From Volvariella volvacea V23 (taxonomy: Eukaryota > Basidiomycota > Agaricomycetes > Agaricales > Pluteaceae), in NCBI GenBank assembly GCA_000349905.1, contig KB722742.1, positions 1,168,386 through 1,232,385 of the forward strand: 64,000 nt of DNA, given 5' to 3'. Shown here one piece after another: positions 24,044 through 36,173 of the stretch; positions within the stretch are counted from its first letter, which is position 1; each line of letters opens with the position of its first letter. A model generated the notes under the pieces. It saw only the letters and a program-made list of their open reading frames with translations. It was not told the origin of the DNA and did no database searches. Both the position numbers and the translations under genes were made by a program.

Positions 24044-25336
24044 TTAGGCCTTCCAATTATGCGCAGCCATAGGCTGAGCCGTTGGGAGGGGTAGCAACGG
24101 TGGATTTCCCTCTTGAGATGGGTGTAAATGCGAGGTGATGCCTCCTCGAAGCGGCTCGAGGGTACGTGTTGTGGGTGGCGATTGAGGAAGCTCAGTGCGA
24201 AGCGAGGAGACGGCCACGTTCGTTGCATATCCAGGCCCGAGACCAGAACCATAAGGGGTGGTGATCGAATAACTGACAAAGGCGGGGGGTTGATACATGG
24301 GCTTTTCAGGTTTGTGCATGGGTATGGCGAGATTTTCCGTCTCCGGCTGGCGAACTTGAGCGGGTTGCAGGAGTTGGAGGACTTCAGAACCGTCATTCAC
24401 TTTCAGCTGCGGCACGACAGGCGTTTTGTGTACTTTGAGGTGTTGCAAGAGGTTATCATGACGATTGAAGTACTTTTCGCAGCCCGGGTGCGTACACTTG
24501 AATGCTATGTCATACAGCCAGGGTCAACGACAATGCCTAGGGGCAGATTTTGACGAAATTTTTGCTCACGTTTTTCATAGGTGTGTATAGATCGGATATG
24601 TCTCTTGAGATGTTCGCCGCGATGGAAACACTTCCCACATCCCTCAACTTGGCAGACATAGAGGCGTGTTTGCTCCAACGCGCCCTCCTGTCCTTGAACC
24701 GGCTTGGTTGGAACACGTCTTCCCCGACTCTTCTTCGTTAGGTTGGGCACTGGAACAGGGAGTACAGCGCGTGATCTTGGCCCGCGGCGGTCAATACTCG
24801 GCGCACTTGTTGGTGATGGGTTATCCAAAAAAGTCAACGGGGTCGAGTTCAGGGGGGTCATGTCCAGTGAAACAGAGCTCTCAGAGGTATCGCGCACAGA
24901 GGAGGGCGCTGATGGAATGGAAGGCTGAGGAGTGGAGCTGTCTTGAGGGGTAGTAGCGGCGCTGTCTTCTGCTGGCGATTTTGGGGTGGACCTTGCTTTC
25001 TTCCTGGTGGCTGTCGGTCGGGGGCGCGCCTCGATGACGGGCTCGTCGGCCAACTTCCGTTTTGCTACATGCCCGGTCTGAGAGCGAGTCAATGGGCGAC
25101 GAGGAGGGGGCGATGGTCGTTTGTTGCGTTGGGACTTTGTGGTGGCACTCCCATCCTTGCTAGGTGTCTTTGCAAAACAAGTGGCATAATAATTTAGGCG
25201 TTTAGGCGCTCCCGAAGTTGAAAAGAAAAAAGTGGTAAAAGAGACGCACTAGAGTCGGTATTCCCATGTCATCTTCATCTTGAAGATGCTCAGCATCGAA
25301 ACCCTCCATTTGCTTCAATTTGTGGACAAGAACCAT
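24044..25336 (-). CDS. Two-finger C2H2 transcription factor (copy 1)
   Basis: Exons 25336-25250, 25167-24570 and 24504-24044 give 381 residues. An N-terminal Ser/Pro/Thr-rich and basic region (KRKLADEP, TRKKARSTP) is followed by a conserved block LPVPVPNLTKKSRGRRVPT (about 165-183), which looks like a nuclear localisation signal. Two adjacent C2H2 fingers follow: C-x4-C-x12-H-x4-H (HRGEHLKRHIRSIH, about 200-224) and C-x4-C-x12-H-x3-H (NRHDNLLQHLKVH, about 231-253), linked by TYEKPFKC. The second intron falls inside that linker. The recognition helices (RGEHLKRH, RHDNLLQH) are of the Msn2/Msn4 type that reads C/G-rich stress elements, so a sequence-specific regulator is likely; its targets are unknown. 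The C terminus is Pro/Gln-rich, as in activation domains. A paralogue lies at 34118-36173. Confidence 0.88.
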
Positions 25337-28300
25337 GGTCCGTACAGGTAGTAATCAAGACGGGCTGGATAAAGGCGACAGGGGTTGTTGGTCAACCAAA
25401 GTGGCTGGAAACGGGGCGTTTTACTCGAAAAAAGGATACACACCTAGATTTTAAGAGACAAAGATAATACACTCTAGACAATATGAACAAATGAGGGAGA
25501 GGAAGTGGTAATGGCGAGTGAGAAGGCAAGTCACTGAGCCCCTGAGTCGCTGGGGTATGTGCGCGGAGGCAAATTTTTTCCACACTTCCACGTGCTTCCC
25601 ATCTTGGCAGTCGCCCCAATATCCTGTCCTCTTTCCCAACGATGACCACCGTCCTCGACGCTGCCTGCTGCACTCGTTTTCTCCGTCTTTTACCATGATG
25701 AACCTCTCGTGTGGCCTGTGGGTATGCTCTTGATTGCCCTTGCCGTTTTGGGCTCAGTCATAAACATTTGCACAACACCCATCTTGACAGATGCGTCTGC
25801 AAACCGTCGCTGTTTCCATGACCCCTAGCCGCTACGGCCATTGGGCAGAAAGGGGGTGTCAGTTTGACGTGCTCCTTGCATTTTCTACGCACATATACTC
25901 AGCTCCAGCATCGCGGACTATAGGAATCACCTCAAATCATCCATCTGCAACCCTTGATCTGGCCACTGTGGTTCTCTCCTTTACGCATTATATTGCTGAG
26001 CAATCCGGGCTCTCCTTTACGCATTATATTGCTGAGCAATCCGGGCTCATGCCGTCGGTGAAATGCCTGGATTCCCATGTCAACCAACACATCCTGCAGG
26101 CCTATAATCCCACCGTAGGCTGATATCACGTGAGTGTTTTAATCCTATTTTCCCTCGTTGCTTGTCCCTGCCGGATGTGGGTGCGCGAAGGACACGATAG
26201 AAGGGGTGCTGAACAATCGTACAGGTAGTCACTAGCCCACTTCCACTCGTCATGTATAATTATTGTATGATACACAAACCACCAAAGTGTTCTGTCGAAG
26301 CACCACCGCTACCAGCCGGAAGATCGTGCACTATCATCACTCCAGTGATCTTTATCACGCAATGAGGACCCGCTGGGGAACCCGACTGTGCATTCCTGCT
26401 ACCTCCAAATAACCCCGTAAACGCTTCAGTTCATTCCCGTTATATATGGCAATTCTATTTCGAGGCCGTGCGTAAAAAAGGCTAGGTCCTTTGCCTCACA
26501 TATGTGCGGATCGAGCCAGCACCTGTGATTCCTACGCCATTCATAAGCCCTTGATTGGCCTTCGCCATCTGAAGGTGCCATATCAGGTCATGACCAAATC
26601 CACTCCGGGGAATTCCTGGCCGAAGACACTGGATCCATGGGTTCTCGCTCGTTTTGTAAGTCGGACTGTCCGATTTCCTCATCCTAATGCTACTAAGTCA
26701 CTTATTCTGTCGAAGGCATCAAGAGATTACTCTACACGTGTTTCACCCGCCGATTCATTGACTGTTCGTGACCTATCTTTCCCTTTGCCTCTTCACCCAA
26801 GGTGTGTCACTAAACCCTCTATCTCCATTTGCGGGATCCGATCGTTATTCAGTGACGCTAACTCGTAATGGTCCGCAATCCTCATCCTTCGCTCTATCCT
26901 GACTCATTGCGGGACAGCTTGATGGATTCACATTGCTTGTAATACTGTAGCCGATTCAACCGCCCTCACATATCTGCTTTATCATGGCCACACCAAGTGA
27001 TCAATTGGTACCGGCGTGATCCTAGGTCGCCCTCATTCGCACAAAGACTTGCTTCCTCTAGCTTTCATCTTATACTGTTCGCTTAGCGAACCGGCAGGTC
27101 TGGATCCAGAGTTTCCGATCCAACCTATGCGGGCAACTTCTCCCGCGAATCCTACTATCCACGTTCTATCGAGTTCTTCTACGTAATGGATTGTCTTCGT
27201 GCCACTCACCAAACGTGGCTCCACTTCCTAAACAACAACCGCTCGTTTCGCATTCAACACTCAACATATGCTCACCTTTATCAGTTATCGCTTCCCAAAC
27301 CGTGAATATGTAGATCTGCCTTGGTAAAAACCCCGCAAACAAGACCATATGGAGCAACTGCGTGGATATATTTTTGGCGGGATCTCAAAAATTGGAAATT
27401 GTCTCCATTCCCTACTGGCGGACCATGAAGCTTATCACTCTCTGAGTTCGTGAGGAAGCCCAGACAGGCACGACGTCGGAGCTGCTCGCATTGGTTCGTG
27501 ATCCGGCTATTCTATCACTGATGTTGTTCTCTGGGCGATGCAGCTAATCCCCCGACCTCTAGGACAACCATGGTCGTGATGCCAGAACATGGGCTGCGAT
27601 GCACGTCTAGTCAGTTGTTCGCATCTGGCGAAGCCACAACCGCATGTTTACGTCTCATTTTATTAGTCACTTTAGCATCGTAGCCGTCTGCGGAATGAAG
27701 TTTGGTTCGTTTGGTCTGGCTTCGGTGCCTTGTCATCAAGATCCCCCGGCTCTTACCGGTTGCTTAAATATTTCCATGAGCCTGCAGGTGCTAGCAGATT
27801 TCCCTACTCGTAGTTGAAACCATTGCATTCGGGCCCAAAAAGGTTTTGATTTGCTGAGTCGTATGAAGAAGGGGCAACATTGTGACTGTTGACAGGAACT
27901 GAATATTTTTGCCGCGTACCAGTGTCTTTTTAAGACAAGTATTTGCAAATTGCGCCAGTTAGACGGTTTTGTAAGCGATAACTGATTAGCTTTGTGCAAC
28001 CATTGAAATTTTGCGCTGATTAGCTTTCCTCTTAGCAGAATCTGCATCTATCATTCCAAGGCAAAAGGCAACCAGTTCGTTGGGATACTAAGCCTCTTGG
28101 GTTGTGGTTGTTCTTGTGACTTCCCCAGAGTGGGAGCCATATTGAAGAGGTTCGAATCCGTGATTCCGGAAGTTGCCATTCCCACTGACCCCGCCCGTGT
28201 CAGCCGACCCTCCAGCCACGTCCTTCGGGGGGTCGGTTTTGATGACATTCATTCGGCTACGGTAGCATTCTACTTTACAGACATTCAGTGGGGAAGAGCC

Positions 28301-31300
28301 GTCTCTCGGCTTTGCGGGAAAAGGCAATGGGAAATATTATTTTAATGATCTCCAAGGTAGTGTGGCGCTATTGATGGCCCGACATCCTACTACTCAATTA
28401 CCCTGAATCGGCACGCGTTGCTCGCTCACTTGGTACGGATAGCCACATCTGTATGTTCATTTCCTTGGTTCGCTTCTATCAGAAATATTAGAGCCCAAGG
28501 AGGCGACAAGAAGTATTCACGCTCAAAATACAGATATATTGAAGTATTTTATGTATTATCTTCTATTTATTTCTTCTGATCATTGTCTCGAGATCTTATT
28601 ATAGAATTCACCTAGACCGGGAGTCACAACAACCCCAGAATTGTGCCGAGCTGAATGCAAGGTGCGATAATCATATCTGGACGTGGTTCCCCAGGCGTTT
28701 CCCCCACCAACTCGTCGGATGGCTTACGTTCTGTTGTGACAGATGGAAACAGAGCCCCAACGACGGTGCAAAATGAATAGATAAGGGATAACGCGGCAAC
28801 AGCAATGATAGTGTACGGATATATGCGCTCTAATTCGGAGGAACCAGGGCAAGCCAAACCGTGCGGGCTTCTCGACAATTATACGCATTGACCCCGTCAA
28901 CCCCCCAGCGCGAACGGTCATCGAAAGTTCCTTCCCAAGCCAGGGTGGTGATGATATTACGTCTCGTACGCGATGACCGCATAACCACGCCTTCGTAATT
29001 ATAATGGTTCACACTCGCCTTCTATCTGGGTGTTCCTAGCGTCAGCAGGGTTCTTTCCGTTATGAAGTGGAAATGGAACGAGCATGGCGCCGGCACTTCG
29101 AACATACGACTCACTCACGCCAGAGGTAAGCTTACAAGTCATGCTCAGGTTGACAGACAGAAAGTCCTTCCGTTCTATATCAAGCCAGTAGGGAAGAAGT
29201 AAGGGAGCACAAATGCACCTCCCGTTGTTCCTTGGCTGCGGTTCAAGCTCGGACGTCAGACTTCCTGATGGCGATAACGAGATGATCAACTGCATTCTTT
29301 TGGCGCGATCGCCATATAGCCTTTCCTGCGCTGTTTTGGAGCGTAGTTTGAGTGCGCACTGCAGCTACAGAGGGCAATGCACAATGCGTCTTGCATGCTG
29401 ATCCGGGTCGCGAAATGCAATATAGGATGGTGCTGTTCCTTTAGGACTCGAGAAGCTGTCGTTCTGGTCTTATGAAGCACAGACACGCGAAAGCTCCGGC
29501 ACGATCGTGATTAACGTTTGGAGGATAGCATTGAAGCTCGGGCCGAACTTTACTTGTGCTGGAACTTCTAGTAGCAACTTTCCAGGTCGACACGCATTAG
29601 TCTTGTCTAGCAAGACCGGTATTGTTCTCTAGTTTCATACCAAGACTGGTATTAACTTCACTCTAGAACCTATATGACGCAAGGGTCCGGAGTGTGTGAG
29701 CAGCTGTCACCCCATGTGAAAGAGAACCTCTTTGACTCCGAAGTGGCTGATTTTTAGACATCACGAAGGATGACTTGCCTTCTATGCACGTCACGGAATT
29801 GTTCGTGGTTCTTATTCATCTGGTCACCTTTTCGGGAACGAGCTATTATTGTGATGAGTGTGTTTGCATCATCATTATAGCTCAAAGAAAATTTGCCGGG
29901 GGAATGGTAAGTCCTAACTGCGTACGGTAAGGGTATGCTCACCGCTTCATTTCTAGGCACCTTCCGTGCATTCAACCGCAACGAAGCACAGCGCTGGCCG
30001 CGGAGTTGGTGTCAATCTTATCACCTGTCCGGTGCACGCTCGTTGTGTCTCATAACGAGCACCGGTCCGTATGCCCTACTTTCTTCATTAAATTGGTGCA
30101 GATCGTTCAAACGTAGCGTACTGGGTAGTACCTATCCACGCCTTCTTCATCCCACGAAACGAGTAGGAACGTTGGCTTAGTTGCGATTATGCCAAGTAAG
30201 CTCATGATGAGAAGTTACTTCAAGGAATTGATTGTGTCGGGTGTAGAGTATATCCACTACTTTGCAAGTTGCTAGTTTTTTGCTCGCGTATCAAGTCCTT
30301 GGAGTTACCCTCGGAAGGATGGAAGTCATACAACTCCTGCGTTGGTGGCTTATCAGCGCTCAAGGCAGCAAGCTATTGCCGCTAGAAAGAGTAACCAACA
30401 TCCGGTGTGGCCGATCCTCCAACCACTGTTAAGCTCTTGATACATTGCATCACAGGCTGGCATTGTACTCGAGAGCACTGCCTCAGAGAGCTGCGCATAT
30501 CATGACAGAATCGTGATCACCCTTCTTTATGACGCTATTCGTGAAAGATATACGCAAGCAGCTCTTGCTCAATGTGTACATCCAGACCCAGGGCAACCCA
30601 CTATGTGGAGCGATTCTGGCCGCACGACCGCACGACCAGAGCGATCCCAAGATGATCGCGATGCTGTTTGGCTAGAGCGTGGTGTGCCAAATAAGCAATT
30701 CTTAGCCAATCAGCGCCTCGGGATGTTCTCGCCGTCCGTTCCGGGGCCCTATTTTGGTATGATGTAACCAAATAGAATTGCCCGGGCTGTACCCAGTGGA
30801 GGTAAGGAGCACCGCGCTGTCCTCCGCTCAAAGCTATGTCGAAAGCTGAAACAATCATCGGATTGACTTTCGATAGACGGACCACTAAAATATCTCCCTT
30901 TTTTCTCTTAAGGTCGACGGCATGGTGAATTCGCCCGTTTTATGATGCCATAGACAATTCGAGCTGGAACAGCAAGAGACAGGGCTCGGAAGCGCTGCAC
31001 TGGTTCCAGAATTCACGGGACGTGTTGAGTCGTTCATCACGTCCTGTCAGACCAGAGATAACGCTGCCTGGCAACACTTATTGTCATTGCGCAGCGCTGT
31101 AAATAATACTCCGGACGTTCACGCCTGCATGAGGCGCGTTGTTCTTCTCATAGTGAGTAAGAATTCGTCATTGAAAAATATTTTTCATTCAGAAAGTTCA
31201 CTTCCAAGACATACATCATTTTTGTCTATGTACCAAGAATCAAATGTAGAGAACAGCATATTCAATACCCTCACCACGAAGGTGATGGGCGATCACAGAA

Positions 31301-34117
31301 ACTCGAGCATCGACCTCGGGGGATTCAACATGCATGACAGGCTGAATCGACGACCTTCTAACCTTGCTCCCATGCCCGTGTAATCACCGTGGTATGGTCT
31401 CGACTCCTCTATTTTCTCCTAAAGATGTTTATCCCTTCCAATCAGACATTACCACACGGGTAGCGAGAGCCGCATGTCATAAGGCATCTACAAGACTCGC
31501 TCAAGGACTGATGGATGAGCATCTAAAAGCCCTCCGCCTGCAAGGACGATGTCAAAATAGGAAAGCATTGTAACCCGGAGATTATCCCACCGGATTGCAC
31601 TCCTTAATGCTGTTTAATAAACTCCCCCTTGTGTGCTCGACACACATCCTGGAAGGAGTTTGTGCAGGATCAAAAGAGTCACGGATGGTATAACTCTTGT
31701 ATACGGACTGCGCGGGATGCGGGAAAAACAGGGATTGGGCGCATCGTTTGTAGCCACTGAGCATCATTGGATGATTCTTACCACTTGAGGTTGGAAAATG
31801 CAGGGTAAACATAAGGGACACTTGGACAGAAAACATCCAGGAGAATAGACTGTCAATTAAACTCCAGATATGGATATGGAAAGAGAGAACCTCCGGATTG
31901 CGGCAGGGGTGAAGTCATCCATGAACGCCACAGGTGGCGTAGACAGTGATCCTCGTGCCCCCCAAATAGCATTTCTGCCTTGTACACACTTCCAGGAGAT
32001 ATGGGCATGGGAGAACGAAAGAATACCGGGACATGGACGCCTGGCATTCATTCAATGGAAAAAGGATCAGAAAGGATCTATAGGGGTAGGGTGGGTGTCT
32101 CCGATTCTTTCTTCCAGATGCTGGGCGATAATTCAGTGATATTAACGGTCCGTCGAGTCGGACCCGTCGGAGTTAGGTCAGCGGTAGCGCATGATAGTCA
32201 CGGGAGTGCGATGGATGGCCTCCTTATTGCGCTACGCTACACTGTTGAAGGAAAGGAGTGGGCGGTCCTGGATGGCAGCCAGCCTCGAAGCCGACGGAAG
32301 TTGAAGGCTTCTCGGGCTTAATGTTGATCATGTTCGAGGCCGTCGAATTTAGAAAGAGAAAGCATGCATGAGGCTCTCATCCACTGCAGGAGTGAATAAC
32401 CCTGAACATTGGTACTCTTGCATCGATTGACATGTACTCCTCAGCTTCATTCCTCAGTATAATGTCGATGAGAAAGGGAAATCAATTCAAAGGGCAGTAC
32501 AGTCATGTGTGCATATTTTCAAAGGTGGAGGTGCTACGAGCGCACAAACACCTGGGCGAGAGAAAACAAATCACAAAAGTGGATAGCGCCTTCACAACAT
32601 AGGAGACTTCGGACATGAGTCAGTACCGAGACGCTTCACTGCGAACATATGTCAATCACCTTCTGGTGCTAGGCCGTACCCGTCGTATGATATATCCAGG
32701 TGGGAGAATGAATGCATACTCCTAATGCAGGTTAGACCAAGAACCCCACTCAAGAATGAACCCACAGTGGATCCAGACGTTTTTGTGATCGGAGGAACTT
32801 GAAGGATTAGGAAAATTTTCTGGGAGCTCTGTCGCTTGGACGGCGCTGAGGCTGGGATGCATGGCTGTACGAGTTCATTGCACAAATAACCCTAGAGGCC
32901 ATGGCGATGCTGTTCTTGCAGACAACGCTGGCGACAAGACTACTGCAATGTTGTCGAGGTTCCGTATAGCTTCCAATAGCTTTGAGAAGGCATAATTACC
33001 TTCTCTGCCAAGACAGCCCTCGTCAGCTGGTCCTTGGCAGCGCGGTAGGGACGTTTGACGGCCTGACAAAACGAATGTCCTCCTTTCAACATAAGGAAGC
33101 CGTCAAGAGATGCAGACTGCACAACCTACATGCACCACGTCCGGCATTCGGTGCGATTGATATCACGCCTAGTGCCCATGCAAGTACAATGTCCACGGCA
33201 GCCCGCACGTCGCTCATCAAGGCGGCCCACCCGATTAAACATTTCTTGTAGGGGCGATCTTTCCTGTTTGGGGCGCCTTGATGGTAGCTTAAACCACGTT
33301 GGTACGGCCTATCATAAAATTCATACCGGAGGGATTGAGAGCCGAGTGGGTGAGATTTTCAAGGGGGGCAAAAGGCGGGCGTCTATGCGAAGAGCAATTG
33401 GCGGGAAAATAGATTCTCTGCTGTTTGAACCCAGAGCGTTATCAGCCTCGGAGAGGGCACAAATATGGTGCCGGTAAATGCTTCGCAAAGGAGCTATCAC
33501 GAAGCTGGCTCGCTCGCTCGTAATAATCAAGGGCTTGGGGGTGATGGGTTCTCTTCTCTTCGAATTGAAAATGGTGTGAGAATGCCCAGCTGGAGGGACT
33601 GGTTGAATGCATGGAACACGGGCGAAATTTGTCAAAGAGCGAGTGTGCAAGGTACCTGGACCCTCCGCGGTTGCAAGTGCAGGCACGACGATATTCGGAG
33701 AGGGCTAATTAAAATATTCACGCGCCGGCGATATGGAGTAGGTTGGGTCGATGTGGCGCCAGATCAGGAAGGCCGATCGGGCCTGATCTTGAGATTGCTG
33801 GAATGGTTCGCTTGCAGTGGAAGCGCAACGAGGCCAAAAAAGGGAGGATTGGGCCAAAAATACGGGTGACAGTCACAGACTGAAAACGATCATATCCGGC
33901 GCCAAGCACAGGCAGGATTGCAGGCATTTCATTCCAGATTTGATTTCCAATGGGTAGGCTTGTCTGCTGAATTTTTTAAATACGGAGGCCGAGTTTAAAT
34001 GCTTGTTATAACTCGTCACCCGTGAGCGATCGTTAAAAAACGTCCAACTCCAGGCGAATCGTCGCTCTCGTTCACCCGCCGGACACTCGCCTCTCCACAT
34101 CCCATCCGCCCCACAAC
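25337..34117. other. 8.8 kb gene-poor block between the two C2H2 genes
   Basis: No gene could be supported. Open frames rarely exceed 120 codons, no multi-exon model held together, and no transposase, reverse transcriptase or integrase motif was recognised on either strand. It contains one 36-bp tandem duplication at 25974. The promoters of both flanking genes lie at its ends, since they are transcribed away from each other. It may be strongly decayed transposon or gene sequence, or lncRNA-bearing DNA; the sequence alone does not tell. Confidence 0.4.
25974..26045. repeat. Two perfect 36-bp tandem copies
   Basis: The unit starting ctctcctttacgcattat occurs twice head to tail, at 25974-26009 and 26010-26045. 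Because 36 is a multiple of three, the surrounding open frames show a duplicated dodecapeptide on both strands; this is not evidence of coding. Confidence 0.95.
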
Positions 34118-36173
34118 ATGTCTGACCACGAGCCCACCATCTTCCACAACACCCCCTCCAGCCTCGTATACCACTTCCACGATCCCTCCGTGTTCGACTA
34201 CCCGTCCCAGTCTCCCTGGCCCCAGGACTCCAAGAAGCAGCCCTTCTCGTACACCACCTATCCTGCCTATCCAGTCAGGCCTCCAGACACAGACCACGAT
34301 GAGTGGTCCCCATCGGCCCAGCCCCACTTCTCGCAATTTCCCCATTCCAGCACCGCCACTCAAGCACCCATCACGCTGAGCAATCACGAGCCATATGCTC
34401 CCCAGGTGAAGCAGGAAGATTTGGCCATCTATTCTGGCTTTCATCCCTTCGATCCCAATGTGAGTCAGGCCACTGATATCCCTTCTCTCTTCCGTCTCAT
34501 TTCGTAGCAATCGTTTGGGCCGAGTGCCGCCATGCATCACGTCCAACCAGCACAGCATCAACACCATCCGCATACCCAAGCTCATCAGCAAGCATGGTCT
34601 CCACTGACGCAACCGTCCCCTCTGACACCGTCTCCTCCCATATATCAGCAGCAGCTATCACCTCTTCCCGTGCCCATTCATCAGCCACGCCCCGTGGTTC
34701 CACAGGCACCACAATCACAGGCACCACTCTCATCTCCTCATTATTCTTCGCAGAATGCGAGTGCGGGCTCACCGCCCTACCAGACGATCGACCAGGTTGT
34801 GGCTGGCACTCATCAGCAGCCCCATCATCCTCCCACTGAGCAGCAGTATATTCGGCCTGCCGAGATATCACCTCCGGAGAGCAGTGCCACTTCTGTCTTG
34901 TCGACCTTTGACGCTGGTTATGGCTTCATGGCTGGCCCCGGCAGTGTTGGAGTCGAAAGCGACCACGAAGGCGATTACGGCCCGAACGCCACTGTCACTC
35001 GATCGGAGAGTGGAGTCTGGAGCGGTTCGGGCATTGCTGGCACCATGGGTATGGCCTTGCACGATGACGATGCCGACGGTGAAGACGATGACAGTTACGG
35101 AACTTCTGATATCCCGAATGACCTCATGTTCCAAGTGCAGCCCTCGAACGCGCCTCAAGAACGTAACAGCATACAAGACAAGTTGAATGACCGTTTGGAA
35201 GAGGAGGATGAACAGGACGATGCTGATGGCGATGATGTCGATGATTCATCGGACCCAGAGTATGCCCCGAATGCTCGGGCGCGCTCTCATCGACCCTTGA
35301 CTATTCGGCGTGCACAGCGGCGTCATCAAACGTCTGAAGATTCTCCGTATCAGGGCGAAGGCAGATCCTTCCGTCTCCGAAACTATACCACCACCAGGTA
35401 TAGCCCGTACACTGGGTATCGCTATCCCCTTTCTCTTTATTCCTACAGCTCACCCGACATCACCACTAGTTCCTACCCAAGTGAAGCCGGATATGGCAAT
35501 TCGGATGATACCCTGAACGGCCACCGCTATGCGACCCGAACTCGACGGACGGTGTCCGACCCCGTACCCTACACCGGTGCCAATGGCACATTCAGTTCGA
35601 GTTACCAAATGGCAATCACATCCAGCCTTGACAGCCCAGGTGTCCCAGGCAGACGACGAAGCCGACCCACTAACATCCTGCCTGTCCCCGTCCCAGTTCC
35701 CAACCTCACGAAGAAGAGTCGAGGTAGAAGGGTCCCGACCGTCGAATCCCTGCTGGTCGAATCTGAGGCGGCTTCTTCAACTTCCAATACGACTTCTGCT
35801 ATGACTGCTAGCGGCAGAGTTCGAAGGGCTGCAGCTCCTTCTCGATCCATGGCTGAGACAGGCTCCACTGTACCGAGTGCCAAAGGAAGGTCATTTGAAT
35901 GCACTGTGGAGGGTTGCGGTAAGCTCTTTGCACGAGGCGAACACCTGAAGCGACACATACGCAGCATCCACACCTATGAAAAACGTACGTTACGCCGCTG
36001 TCTGCAGCCTCATGTACTGACTCTGCCATCCCTTGTCCTCTGCAGCTCACCAGTGCCCTATATGCGGCAAAGACTTCAGCCGTCACGACAACCTCAATCA
36101 GCATCTCCGAGTGCACAAAGGACAAGCACCCAGCAGAGGTACAATCAGTGCTGGTAGCGGGTACCGAGCGTGA
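34118..36173 (+). CDS. Two-finger C2H2 transcription factor (copy 2)
   Basis: Exons 34118-34459, 34508-35984 and 36046-36173 give 648 residues. A long N-terminal region is rich in Gln, Pro, His and Ser (HQQAWSPLTQPSPLTPSPP) and then strongly acidic (around EEEDEQDDADGDDVDD), suggesting an activation domain. The block LPVPVPVPNLTKKSRGRRVP matches the one in the gene at 24044-25336. Finger 1 is C-x4-C-x12-H-x4-H (ARGEHLKRHIRSIH) and finger 2 is C-x2-C-x12-H-x3-H (SRHDNLNQHLRVH), linked by TYEKPHQC; an intron splits the linker at the same codon as in the paralogue. The Msn2/4-type recognition helices suggest binding to short C/G-rich elements. The protein stops 19 residues after finger 2, unlike copy 1. 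Confidence 0.9.

Noticed and set aside
28140..28175. GGTTCGAATCC-like tRNA B-box
   Set aside because: The flanking bases cannot form the T stem and there is no A-box or acceptor stem at the right distance.
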